Assembly (NCBI GenBank): GCA_002793355.1
Contig: PFQB01000024.1
Location: forward strand, 1 to 12,019
Reading direction: 5' to 3'
From: Candidatus Dojkabacteria bacterium CG_4_10_14_0_2_um_filter_Dojkabacteria_WS6_41_15
GTDB taxonomy: Bacteria; Patescibacteriota; Dojkabacteria; GCA-002793355
Length of the DNA: 12,019 nt
Position numbers and translations under genes: made by a program. The first letter of the stretch is position 1, and the number at the start of each line of letters is the position of its first letter. The notes beneath the pieces were generated by a model, which worked only from the letters and a program-made list of their open reading frames with translations, made no database searches and was not told the origin of the DNA. Of this stretch, positions 1 to 6,158 are shown one piece after another.

Positions 1-11
1 AGGACAAAGGT

Positions 12-38
12 CAGGCGGTTAGCCTGTAGCGCGAGCTA
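12..38. repeat. two abutting small inverted repeats at the left edge
   Basis: CAGGC (12-16) pairs with GCCTG (22-26) around loop GGTTA, and TAGC (27-30) pairs with GCTA (35-38) around GCGA, which is a GNRA tetraloop if transcribed on the + strand. With the longer hairpin at 41-63 they form a continuous run of three stem-loops. They could be the 3' part of a structured RNA that begins left of the window, or part of a transcription end signal. I recognise no known RNA family here. Confidence 0.4.
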
Positions 39-40
39 GA

Positions 41-63
41 TACTACGGGCTATGCCCGTAGTA
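41..63. terminator. 10-bp perfect hairpin after the DHH gene, possible terminator
   Basis: TACTACGGGC (41-50) and GCCCGTAGTA (54-63) pair perfectly around the loop TAT. The hairpin lies 4 bases beyond the stop codon of the (-) strand phosphoesterase gene, where a terminator is expected. Neither strand has a following run of T, so it is not a classical intrinsic terminator. It may instead protect an mRNA 3' end, or belong to an RNA gene entering from the left. Confidence 0.4.
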
Positions 64-67
64 CTCA

Positions 68-1102
68 TTAGTGAATTAACGCTTCTTGCTTGTGCGTATT
101 TATGGCTGTTAATACAGTTTCTATTCCTTCAGTTATTGTTTTGGGCTCAATCAATTTAAAACCACTGGCGGTTTTATGCCCACCTCCGTTTAGATATTTA
201 GCGAAGACCGTCGTATCGTAAGTGTCGCTGATGCTCCGTAATGAGCCTTTATATCCTGGAACTTCGGGATAAAGCAGGAATACAATTTTGTTGTCGGATA
301 CTTGTCTAATAAAATGGAGCTGAAATATTTCTTTGGATTCAGTATATTTATCGCGATTAATTTCCGGATGAACACCATAAAATTTATCCGAAACGAATGT
401 ATAAGTTATAAATTCTGTAACAGTTAGATTTTTTAGAAACTCGCCAATAATCAGTATATGAATACTTTCATATCTGTTTTGTTGGCGATCAATTTCAGCA
501 AAATCAATACCGTGTTCTAGTAAATAGGAGGCATAGGCAAAGGTTTGCGCGTACGATCCTTTCATAAACAAGAAGTTATTAGTATCCCCGATAATGCCTG
601 CAGCTAGGAGCTTCAGTGCATTTGGTGTTTCCTTAAAGCCAAATGTTTTCACAAATAGTGTAAAAATCTCTTCCACCCCTGCATTATAACCATGATTGCT
701 CATGTAGGTAGGTGCAGTTGTTGTAACAAGTTCATGGTGATCTAATCCAACGGTTGCAATGTGAGAAGACGTATAGAACCCAGTAATTGCTTCGCTATCA
801 AAGGATATTCGTGATAAGGTTGGGCAGTCAGTAATGATGATAAGGTCAGGGGAAAATGCTTTTATTACCTCTACAGCGTTACCCGTTATAATTGAGTCAA
901 AATTAGGAAGATAGTTGCCATTTGTTATGGAACCTTTTTCGATAGCAGTTGCTATTTCTTTATCGGGAAAGGAGGTTTTGATTAATTCGGTCGTTAGCAG
1001 AGCGGACGCGAAGGCATCCCAATCTGGTCTGATGTGTGAGAATACTAGTATTCTTTTAGCATTCGTAATTAGTTCCAATATCATTGTTTCTGTCGATGTC
1101 AT
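68..1102 (-). CDS. DHH/DHHA1 family phosphoesterase (NrnA-like)
   Basis: Predicted cytoplasmic metal-dependent phosphoesterase of 344 residues, within the usual 310-340-residue range of NrnA-type proteins. These degrade short oligoribonucleotides and/or 3'-phosphoadenosine 5'-phosphate. The N-terminal DHH domain shows SHIRPDWDAFASA (H23, D27, D29 as metal ligands), an ITDCPT segment and the signature DHHE at 121-124. The C-terminal DHHA1 domain shows NGGGHKTASGF (GGGHK at 306-310), the substrate-binding loop. I chose the ATG at 1102 over a TTG two codons upstream because a TACAAT hexamer lies 7 bases before it. The gene is divergent from the cobalamin adenosyltransferase gene across 45 bases, and a strong hairpin follows its stop codon. 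The family is clear. The exact substrate (nanoRNA, pAp or a cyclic-dinucleotide product) cannot be read from the sequence. Confidence 0.9.
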   Translation of the reverse strand: MTSTETMILELITNAKRILVFSHIRPDWDAFASALLTTELIKTSFPDKEIATAIEKGSITNGNYLPNFDSIITGNAVEVIKAFSPDLIIITDCPTLSRISFDSEAITGFYTSSHIATVGLDHHELVTTTAPTYMSNHGYNAGVEEIFTLFVKTFGFKETPNALKLLAAGIIGDTNNFLFMKGSYAQTFAYASYLLEHGIDFAEIDRQQNRYESIHILIIGEFLKNLTVTEFITYTFVSDKFYGVHPEINRDKYTESKEIFQLHFIRQVSDNKIVFLLYPEVPGYKGSLRSISDTYDTTVFAKYLNGGGHKTASGFKLIEPKTITEGIETVLTAINTHKQEALIH

Positions 1103-1109
1103 AAGCAAG

Positions 1110-1138
1110 ATTGTATCGCAGTTTAGTCTGTAGTGCTA
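1110..1138 (-). promoter_or_regulatory. promoter of the DHH phosphoesterase gene, leaderless type
   Basis: On the (-) strand, TACAAT (1115 down to 1110) lies 7 bases before the ATG at 1102, so transcription would start at or next to the A of ATG. TAGCAC (1138-1133) stands exactly 17 bases upstream in the -35 position, although it does not resemble TTGACA. The whole site overlaps the promoter of the divergent gene. There is no Shine-Dalgarno sequence. Confidence 0.6.
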
Positions 1139-1142
1139 CAAT
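1114..1142 (+). promoter_or_regulatory. promoter of the cobalamin adenosyltransferase gene, leaderless type
   Basis: TACAAT (1137-1142) is preceded by TGC, giving an extended -10, and followed by exactly 5 bases and then ATG at 1148. TATCGC occupies the -35 position 17 bases upstream. ATTGTATCGC (1110-1119) and GTGCTACAAT (1133-1142) form an imperfect inverted repeat matching at 8 of 10 positions, so the site reads nearly the same on both strands. Confidence 0.6.
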
Positions 1143-1147
1143 AATTG

Positions 1148-1723
1148 ATGAAAACAACTTTTTATACAGGAGTTGGGGACAAGGGAATATCTAACACGGG
1201 GAAAAAACAATTCGCCAAAGATGATCCGATATTTATGTTGCTTGGCTCACTTGATGAATGTACTAGCTGGCTTGGTCTAGCTAAGGTTACCGCCAGTGGC
1301 GATTCAAAAATGAAGCGGATTGGCAACTGGTTGTTAGCCTTGCAAGAAATGATGTTTATTGCGCAAGCCGAAGTCGCTACGATAGCGTTTGACTATGGGA
1401 AATACGAGGATAAAATCCGTAAATTCCCGTTTATAAAAGAAAATCATACACATGATTGCGAAGAAATGATAGGCAAAATTGACCAAGAGTTGCCGATGTT
1501 AAGGAGTTTTATTCTTCCTGGTGGCTGTGAGCTTGCAGCGCAATGCGATATCGCACGAACAATTGCCAGAAAGGCAGAGCGTTACGCAGTAATTACCACA
1601 CGAACGGTCAAGTTTTCTGCTGAGTTGCTGGCGTTTCTCAATCGACTTTCCAGTGCTTTATTCGCACTGGGTAGATACGCGAACTTCCTAAAAGGTATAG
1701 CTGAAGAACACCCAAGGTATTAA
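1148..1723 (+). CDS. PduO-type cob(I)alamin adenosyltransferase
   Basis: Transfers the 5'-deoxyadenosyl group of ATP to reduced corrinoid, making adenosylcobalamin. The 191 residues match the usual size. The N-terminal ATP-binding segment YTGVGDKG...KDDP is followed by GSLDECTSWLG, whose Asp matches the conserved VDELNS Asp. The C-terminal half has FILPGG (the Phe that helps displace the lower ligand in PduO enzymes), ARTIARKAER and LNRLSSALFALGRYAN, all family signatures, so the active site appears intact. The start is ATG 1148; a TTG one codon upstream would be inside the spacer after the -10 hexamer. It stands alone without other corrinoid genes, and its stop codon overlaps that of the convergent ATP-grasp gene through TTAA. 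A likely role is salvage of imported corrinoid for a B12-dependent enzyme encoded elsewhere; that is inference. Confidence 0.9.
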   Translation: MKTTFYTGVGDKGISNTGKKQFAKDDPIFMLLGSLDECTSWLGLAKVTASGDSKMKRIGNWLLALQEMMFIAQAEVATIAFDYGKYEDKIRKFPFIKENHTHDCEEMIGKIDQELPMLRSFILPGGCELAAQCDIARTIARKAERYAVITTRTVKFSAELLAFLNRLSSALFALGRYANFLKGIAEEHPRY

Positions 1724-2595
1724 TCTTTGTCTGTAATGGAGTTGATATACTTCACAAATGCGGTTACTTCTGTCGATTTGCTGGTCATTCGTGGCGATCT
1801 ATTTGTTTCCAAGATGTAGTGAACGCCTGTTTTGCTATTTACCAAAATGTCGGACCTTGCCCATGAGAGATTGAGTAGTTTGCTGGCTTTTATCGCCATT
1901 TCTTTGATTTTTGTTGGAACTTCGTCTGTTGGAACAAAGACTTCTGTGGCACCACCGGAAGCATGATTCATAAAGGTAGTGTCGTCCTTTTTGCGATAGC
2001 TTTTTTCGGCAGATAGTACGCGATCGTTTCCTACTATGACGCCCCAATCAAAATCGTTTTCAATATATTCCTGAAAGATAAAGTCGGTATATTCATCTGT
2101 TTGGAAAAGCTTTTCTTTTAGTTCCTTAAGGTCGTGTGCAATAAAGCTATTTCTGCCGAAAGTACCTTTTACATCCTTCGCAATTAAGGGAAACTTGCAA
2201 ACTGTTGCAATTCCTTCAGCGCGGCGAGTATATTCATTTCTGGAGCAATAATAAGACCTAGGTTGAGCCATTCCCGCTAAGGCAAACAGCGTCATATCTA
2301 CTAATTTTGTGCTGCCCGCTCCTTCATTAACTACCGTATGTGGGCGCTTGTGGTGGGTTAGGTACAACGAAATTGCATATGCAAGGTCGCGTTTGCTCCA
2401 AGATCCGGTTACCCACACGTAATCAAAATCACGCAAATCTACCCCTTTTATTAAGAAGCGAATATCGTTTTTGCTAATGATTACCTCGACATTTCTGTAA
2501 AACCCACGAATCAACCTGCTTTTCTTTAACAGCTGTGCTTTAACCTCCCCAAAATTCATTGGAGGATTAAAGACAAGCACTGTTGGTCTTTTCAT
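1720..2595 (-). CDS. RimK-like ATP-grasp protein
   Basis: A 291-residue protein with the layout of RimK/glutathione-synthetase-like ATP-grasp ligases, which couple ATP hydrolysis to joining a carboxylate to an amine or thiol through an acyl phosphate. The N-terminal pre-ATP-grasp part has VWVTGSWSKRDLAYAI and TVVNEGAGSTKLVDM. The ATP-grasp core has FPLIAKDVKGTFGRNS (ATP-binding Lys and glycine loop), FIFQEYIENDFDWGVIVG, a SGGATE stretch and the C-terminal metal-binding HYILETNRSPRMT (Glu and Asn). The substrate is not recognisable. The gene begins 12 bases after the helicase stop codon with no visible ribosome binding site, so both are probably on one transcript. A TAAAAT hexamer lies 9 bases before the ATG, but that spacing is longer than at the leaderless starts here. 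The stop overlaps the convergent adenosyltransferase stop by 4 bases. Confidence 0.82.
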   Translation of the reverse strand: MKRPTVLVFNPPMNFGEVKAQLLKKSRLIRGFYRNVEVIISKNDIRFLIKGVDLRDFDYVWVTGSWSKRDLAYAISLYLTHHKRPHTVVNEGAGSTKLVDMTLFALAGMAQPRSYYCSRNEYTRRAEGIATVCKFPLIAKDVKGTFGRNSFIAHDLKELKEKLFQTDEYTDFIFQEYIENDFDWGVIVGNDRVLSAEKSYRKKDDTTFMNHASGGATEVFVPTDEVPTKIKEMAIKASKLLNLSWARSDILVNSKTGVHYILETNRSPRMTSKSTEVTAFVKYINSITDKD

Positions 2596-2607
2596 AAGTA
2601 AACTATT

Positions 2608-3873
2608 TTACCCTCTGTTGGGTACAAATGTAAGTGCAATACCTGTTTTGTTAGCTCGTCCCGTACGTCCGATGCGGTGAATGTAATCCTCGAAACTGTT
2701 TGGAATATCAAAGTTAATAACGTGCGTAATGTTAGAGATATCCAATCCACGCGCAGCAACGTCGGTTGCAAGCAAAATGTTTGCTTTACCAGCTTTGAAA
2801 TTTTCAATAGCGCGACTTCGTTGCGTTTGCCTTTTGTCGCCGTGAATAGATTCGACCTTAAACGACATATCCTTAAGAATTTTCTCGAGTTTGTCGACGT
2901 GCCACTTCATGTTCACGAAAACGAGTACTTTTTCGAATTCATCGCGTTTTAGAAGTTCGGCAAGCTTGTCAATCTTTTCCTCTCGGCTGCCCACACGAAT
3001 GACATCTTGGTCAACATGCTGAGCAGTTTCACCTGTTTTTACGGAAACTTTGACGTGATCACGCTTCAGAATCATGTTAATAATGCTTTCGATTCGTGGA
3101 TCCATGGTTGCGGAAAAGAATAACGATTGGCGCTCTTTTGGTAAATAGCCAATTAAGTACTTAATGTCGTTAATGAATCCCATGTCCAACATACGGTCAA
3201 CTTCGTCTAAGACGATTGTGCCAATATTTGATAAGTTGAGGATTTTACGGTCCAGTAAGTCTTTTAATCGTCCAGGAGTTCCCACAACAAATTGTGGATT
3301 TCTACGAAGCTGAGAAATTTGGCTAGACATACTTGCACCACCAATACACATAGCTCCAGACATGCGTAAATCCCAGGTCAACAAGTAAAGCTCGTCGGCG
3401 ATTTGCTCGGCAAGTTCGCGGGTTGGCGTGATAATTAAACATTTTTCTGCTGGATTTTTAGAAATTTTATCGATGATTGGAATCAAGAAGGCTGCAGTTT
3501 TACCCGTACCAGTATTGGCGATACCGAGCATATCTTTTCCTGCAAGAATGTGTGGTATGGTTTGGTCTTGAATAGGCATTGGTGTTGCAAAACCCTTAGA
3601 TAAGATATTCTTTTTGAGGATTTCGTTGATTGCAAGGTCGTTAAATTCGAAAGAATGCTTATATGGTGCGGTTTCTGCTATTGGCTTTGCCCTGCTGACG
3701 AATTTTCGTTCGTCGATGGTACTTTCTGGTCTGCGACCTCTGCCGCCACCACCGCGGTTTGGACCTCGGTTTCCACCGCCACCGTAACTAGAGCCACGGC
3801 CGGAGCCTTGAAAACTAGTATTACTGCCGCCGTAGCTACCGCCACGAGGTGCATAATTATTGCGAAATGCCAT
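2608..3873 (-). CDS. DEAD-box ATP-dependent RNA helicase with RG-rich N-terminus
   Basis: A 421-residue RNA helicase, likely acting in ribosome assembly, RNA decay or cold adaptation. Residues 1-50 are a Gly/Arg/Ser-rich, probably disordered RNA-binding tail. The core follows: phenylalanine-led Q motif (around 76-103), motif I ANTGTGKT (119-126), Ia PTRELAEQ (150-157), Ib TPGR (199-202), motif II DEVD (223-226) in place of DEAD, III SAT (254-256), IV VLVFVN (316-321), V ATDVAARGLD (369-378) and VI HRIGRTGR (399-406). The protein stops about 15 residues after motif VI, so the RG tail is N-terminal rather than C-terminal. I chose ATG 3873, where the RG tail begins; an in-frame GTG at 3936 would place the leader hairpins inside the coding region. 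No Shine-Dalgarno sequence is visible. The ATP-grasp gene follows 12 bases downstream. Confidence 0.93.
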   Translation of the reverse strand: MAFRNNYAPRGGSYGGSNTSFQGSGRGSSYGGGGNRGPNRGGGGRGRRPESTIDERKFVSRAKPIAETAPYKHSFEFNDLAINEILKKNILSKGFATPMPIQDQTIPHILAGKDMLGIANTGTGKTAAFLIPIIDKISKNPAEKCLIITPTRELAEQIADELYLLTWDLRMSGAMCIGGASMSSQISQLRRNPQFVVGTPGRLKDLLDRKILNLSNIGTIVLDEVDRMLDMGFINDIKYLIGYLPKERQSLFFSATMDPRIESIINMILKRDHVKVSVKTGETAQHVDQDVIRVGSREEKIDKLAELLKRDEFEKVLVFVNMKWHVDKLEKILKDMSFKVESIHGDKRQTQRSRAIENFKAGKANILLATDVAARGLDISNITHVINFDIPNSFEDYIHRIGRTGRANKTGIALTFVPNRG

Positions 3874-3901
3874 ATAAATGGTTGTTAAAGTTATTAATGC
3901 C

Positions 3902-3941
3902 TTACGGATTTTTTGAAAATCCGTAACTCGAGGCACTCGAG
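3902..3941 (-). promoter_or_regulatory. two tandem hairpins in the helicase mRNA leader
   Basis: TTACGGATTTT (3902-3912) pairs perfectly over 11 bp with AAAATCCGTAA (3916-3926) across 3 bases, and CTCGAG (3927-3932) pairs with CTCGAG (3936-3941) across GCA. On the (-) strand both would lie 29-68 bases before the helicase ATG, CTCGAG hairpin first. Neither is followed by a T-run, so they are better read as structured leader than as terminators. Autoregulation or cold-dependent folding of the helicase mRNA is possible but inferred. Confidence 0.5.
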
Positions 3942-4041
3942 AGATTTGTTAGAATCCAAGACGGAAACGGCACTCCTCAGTATTTATTACAAGGTGTGCA
4001 GTAATCGCACAAAACGAGAAGATATCTAGGAATGTTTCATC

Positions 4042-4064
4042 AAAAAAATGCGCTGTTTGCGTCA
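4042..4064 (-). terminator. intrinsic-type terminator closing the candidate small RNA
   Basis: On the (-) strand TGACGC (4064-4059), loop AAACA and GCGCA (4053-4049) form a 5-pair stem with a bulged A, followed directly by seven T (4048-4042). It is short, but it has the only stem-plus-T-run layout noticed in this window's intergenic DNA. It lies between the TGCTATAAT promoter and the helicase gene. Confidence 0.5.
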
Positions 4065-4197
4065 ATTTTCACAGAACAACAGTTCTGCGGATTTCTTATT
4101 CCTTCGAATAATGCCTAAATGCTGGGAGATTTGTATACTACCCGAGGCACAAGCCCCGAGATGTTCTTTAACAACCGAAGCTTTAAATCGCTTTGTA
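4042..4197 (-). ncRNA. candidate ~155-nt structured small RNA
   Basis: A (-) strand extended -10, TGC TATAAT (4211-4203), would start a transcript near 4197. Downstream come three stem-loops: CTCGGGGC/GCCTCGGG around TTGT (4160-4141, 8 pairs of which two are G-U only on this strand), TTATTC/GAATAA around GAAG (4111-4096) and CAGAAC/GTTCTG around TGTT (4087-4072). A bulged GC-rich stem followed by seven T then gives a plausible end near 4042. The wobble pairs are a strand-specific sign that the RNA is read on this strand. It matches no RNA family I can recognise; I looked for 6S, SRP, tmRNA and RNase P signatures. The alternative is that this is the distal part of a long helicase leader with an attenuator. 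Confidence 0.5.
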
Positions 4198-4202
4198 AAC
4201 GT

Positions 4203-4231
4203 ATTATAGCAGAGTCGGGGAAGATAAGCTA
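4203..4231 (-). promoter_or_regulatory. promoter of the candidate small RNA
   Basis: On the (-) strand TGC precedes TATAAT (4208-4203), a perfect extended -10 with the sigma-70 consensus hexamer. TAGCTT (4231-4226) stands 17 bases upstream. No start codon lies at the 5-7-base distance used by the protein genes, which fits a non-coding product or a gene with a long leader. Confidence 0.6.
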
Positions 4232-4235
4232 CTAT
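4207..4235 (+). promoter_or_regulatory. promoter of the glycosylase gene, leaderless type
   Basis: TACTAT (4230-4235) lies exactly 5 bases before ATG 4241, and TAGCAG (4207-4212) is 17 bases upstream. ATTATAGC (4203-4210) and GCTACTAT (4228-4235) are an imperfect inverted repeat, giving the same 27-base offset between opposed -10 hexamers as at 1110-1142 and 6130-6162. Confidence 0.55.
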
Positions 4236-4240
4236 ACGGT

Positions 4241-4894
4241 ATGGCACAGGTGATAGAATTGCACGACGAATTCGATAGAATGCAGCTAATTTACGGGGAA
4301 AAATCACTACGTTCAATATACGGAGCAGGGCAGGTGATAAATCCGAAATTCTGTTTTGTATTTATGAATCCGACCGGTCGAAATGTTTCAGCATCTCCTG
4401 CGTGGAAAGGCATGCGTGCTCCTTGGATAGGGACAAAACAAGTTTGGAAATTATTCGTTACAACCAAATTGTTAAGCGAAAATATATATGAACAAATAAC
4501 TTCCCTAAAACCCACAGATTGGACACCTGATTTTGCGAAAACGGTATATGAAGATTTGGCCGAGCATTCTGTTTATTTAACGAATCTTGCAAAGTGTACG
4601 CAACTCGATGCACGCCCTTTACCAAATCAGGTATTCAAAGAATATCGTGAATCGCTTCTTCGAGAAATTGAAAGTGTGAAGCCCTTGTATGTGGTGACTC
4701 TGGGAAACCAGGTCTCCTCGATAGTGTTGCAGCGCGTTATCTCTGTCGGTATTAATACTTCGGTTGACGATCCGCAAACAGTTGTTACGAGAAATAGTAC
4801 TTTCAATGTTTACCCCGTTCATTATCCCGTTGGGCAAGGACTCAGAAATATGCCTTTATCGGTGAGAAAGATTTCTATGCTTCTTTCAAAATAG
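4241..4894 (+). CDS. uracil-DNA glycosylase superfamily protein
   Basis: A 217-residue protein with the uracil-DNA glycosylase fold pattern; such enzymes hydrolyse the bond between a damaged base and deoxyribose. Motif 1 is FVFMNPTGRN (39-48), closer to the GINPG type of Mug/TDG enzymes than to the GEAPG of family 4, with N43 as the likely catalytic counterpart. The middle YLTNLAKCTQLDARPLPNQVFKEYRESLLREIESVKPLYVVTLG block (112-155) is very like family 4 (TNxxKC, PxxxE, Kp..vvaLG). Motif 2 is VHYPVGQG (193-200). Only C38 and C119 are present, so the four-cysteine iron-sulfur cluster of families 4 and 5 is absent. The start is ATG 4241 with a -10 hexamer 5 bases before it. The stop TAG abuts the convergent stop as TAGCTA. 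Uracil is the likely but unproven substrate. Confidence 0.75.
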   Translation: MAQVIELHDEFDRMQLIYGEKSLRSIYGAGQVINPKFCFVFMNPTGRNVSASPAWKGMRAPWIGTKQVWKLFVTTKLLSENIYEQITSLKPTDWTPDFAKTVYEDLAEHSVYLTNLAKCTQLDARPLPNQVFKEYRESLLREIESVKPLYVVTLGNQVSSIVLQRVISVGINTSVDDPQTVVTRNSTFNVYPVHYPVGQGLRNMPLSVRKISMLLSK

Positions 4895-5488
4895 CTACTT
4901 CAAAAACGGAGTGTAATCTATCAACGTAATCAAGAGAGTCATAATAGCAGCTGCATATAAGGTAAGAAGTGCGACTTTGTGCAGGTCAGTTGCTTTGACT
5001 GCTTTCCTTAATATAACTAGTGTCAAAGGAAAGGCAATAACAAATGCCAGTGTATGCGATATCATTCTGCCGATACTGGCAACCGCAAGATCGCCCATTT
5101 GAACGGCTGATACAAACTCATAAAGGGAAAGTAACAGTGCCAGAATTATTCCTATAGCGATATCGGACTTTGGATTATTTACAGGTCTAGAAAAAAACCA
5201 AAACATAAATAGTGATGCAATAACAAAGACACCGGTAAAAGTAAGATACCCTAGAAAATTGCTTTGAGAAGTAGGCGGCAAGGTCGTAAATGTAAGTTTG
5301 GTGTTTTCGAGAAGGACAATGGTACCAGTGGATAATGTGGCACCAAGTATGGTTACCAGAACAGTGAATGGTAGCTTTTGTTTGAGTATTTTGTTAACGT
5401 AGACTGCCCCCGATATTCCCAGTAATGCAAGAAAGTTAGGGATAAATTCAAAGAAAGATATAGCAATGAATGAAAACAAGTAATGCAT
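4895..5488 (-). CDS. hypothetical multi-pass membrane protein
   Basis: I do not recognise this 197-residue protein. It has about five or six hydrophobic segments, starting with a membrane-spanning stretch directly after the initiator. Polar loops contain KILKQK and RPVNNPKSD, and a distinctive segment ASIGRMISHTLAFVIAFPLTLVILRKAV lies near the C-terminus. No catalytic motif or soluble domain is visible. ATG 5488 begins 2 bases after the stop of the SdpI-family gene, with a weak purine stretch (AAAGAG) 8 bases before it. A TTG nine codons upstream would overlap the SdpI gene and is less likely. Tight coupling to the SdpI-family gene suggests the two work together in the membrane, for example as immunity or envelope proteins; that is inference from position only. 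Confidence 0.75.
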   Translation of the reverse strand: MHYLFSFIAISFFEFIPNFLALLGISGAVYVNKILKQKLPFTVLVTILGATLSTGTIVLLENTKLTFTTLPPTSQSNFLGYLTFTGVFVIASLFMFWFFSRPVNNPKSDIAIGIILALLLSLYEFVSAVQMGDLAVASIGRMISHTLAFVIAFPLTLVILRKAVKATDLHKVALLTLYAAAIMTLLITLIDYTPFLK

Positions 5489-5490
5489 AG

Positions 5491-6123
5491 TTATACTCTT
5501 TGCGTATGCAACCAATACGAGTAAATAATCGGCACGAGTACCATAACAAACAAGAATGTCATAAAGACTGCAAAAGCATATTGTCCTAGTAGTAGTGTTA
5601 GCAACAATACAATTGAGCCGTAAGCGAAACTTTTTGCCGCCAGTTGATGAGTCAAATCCCAGTTTTTCTCACTATGTAGTGTCCAGGGAACACGAATTCC
5701 GATTGTATAGTTACTTTTTGCTTTCTTGAGTAAATTGCTGACACTGAAAAAAAGCACTGAAAGGGCAGGAATCATGTAGTTTTGTATTGGGAATTTATAA
5801 CCAAGTGAATACATTGTTGTGTAAATGAACATCCCAATGGTAAAAGCAGTCATAACAACAACAAACCAAGAATAATTTCCTTCGAATTTCTGAATATTTG
5901 TATATTTTGGATCAATTTTAGGAATTAAAGTCATTAGAAGGGGTAAACCGATACATAAGCCAAGAAACATTACTATGTGACCGTTTTTTGAAACATATCC
6001 GTCTACTTCGCCTAGCGCATTCCAGTGACTGGGGACAATGGAAGGTAGTTGTTGATATGAAAAGATGGCGAGCAAGATTGCTGCAAGTATCAGCAATAAA
6101 GTAAAGATTGTTTGTAGTTTCAT
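5491..6123 (-). CDS. SdpI-family membrane protein (DUF1648 + SdpI domains)
   Basis: A 210-residue protein with about six membrane segments. The N-terminal DUF1648 region shows LPSIVPSHWNALGEVDGYVSKNG (26-48). The SdpI region shows NYTIGIRVPWTLHSEKNWDLTHQLAAK in the C-terminal half; both match the family closely and the length is typical. Bacillus subtilis SdpI protects against the SdpC toxin and senses it; many homologues have no known toxin. No toxin gene or intact ArsR-type regulator is next to it, so immunity is only one possibility. ATG 6123 is 6 bases after an extended -10 (TGC TAGAAT) and has no ribosome binding site. It heads a two-gene operon and is divergent from the ECF sigma gene across 44 bases, which suggests linked control. 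Confidence 0.88.
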   Translation of the reverse strand: MKLQTIFTLLLILAAILLAIFSYQQLPSIVPSHWNALGEVDGYVSKNGHIVMFLGLCIGLPLLMTLIPKIDPKYTNIQKFEGNYSWFVVVMTAFTIGMFIYTTMYSLGYKFPIQNYMIPALSVLFFSVSNLLKKAKSNYTIGIRVPWTLHSEKNWDLTHQLAAKSFAYGSIVLLLTLLLGQYAFAVFMTFLFVMVLVPIIYSYWLHTQRV

Positions 6124-6129
6124 TCTTAT

Positions 6130-6158
6130 ATTCTAGCACTGAATAATAATTTCTTGTA
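6130..6158 (-). promoter_or_regulatory. promoter of the SdpI operon, leaderless type
   Basis: On the (-) strand TGC precedes TAGAAT (6135-6130), an extended -10 six bases before the ATG at 6123. TACAAG (6158-6153) lies 17 bases upstream. The site interleaves with the ECF sigma gene promoter. Confidence 0.6.

Larger units (their letters stand above)
3874..4240. other. 367-base gene-free stretch between helicase and glycosylase genes
   Basis: The stretch holds, from right to left: the -10 hexamer of the glycosylase gene, an opposed extended -10 (TGCTATAAT) on the (-) strand, a segment with three hairpins and a T-tailed stem (candidate small RNA), about 100 bases without clear features (3942-4041), and two hairpins in the helicase leader. 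An open (-) frame across 4062-4316 has no usable start near the promoter and is not accepted as a gene. A TTGTGC / TAATAA pair with a 17-base spacer on the (-) strand near 3985-4013 is a weak candidate for the helicase's own promoter. Confidence 0.55.

Noticed and set aside
2596..2601. TAAAAT before the ATP-grasp gene as its own leaderless promoter
   Set aside because: The hexamer lies 9 bases before ATG, outside the 5-7-base range of the other sites, begins with the helicase stop codon and can arise by chance; cotranscription is simpler.
2608..3888. Several + strand frames opposite the helicase gene
   Set aside because: They mirror the codon pattern of the helicase gene and show no motifs.
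3902..3926. 11-bp hairpin as a terminator for + or - strand transcription
   Set aside because: No T-run follows on either strand, and on the (-) strand it precedes the helicase start by only 29 bases.
3874..3936. Extended helicase start at GTG 3936
   Set aside because: The added 21 residues are unlike the RG-rich tail, are encoded by the hairpins, and no promoter or ribosome binding site supports the GTG. ATG 3873 begins the natural N-terminus.
4062..4316. 84-residue (-) frame whose last ~46 residues (RFKAS...EHLGAC...ISQHLGIIRR...) faintly recall an ArsR-type winged helix with pieces missing
   Set aside because: There is no ATG/GTG/TTG start after the TATAAT hexamer, the N-terminal half overlaps the glycosylase gene, and the conserved-looking segments coincide with hairpin arms. 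A decayed ArsR gene remains possible and would be the main rival to the small RNA call.
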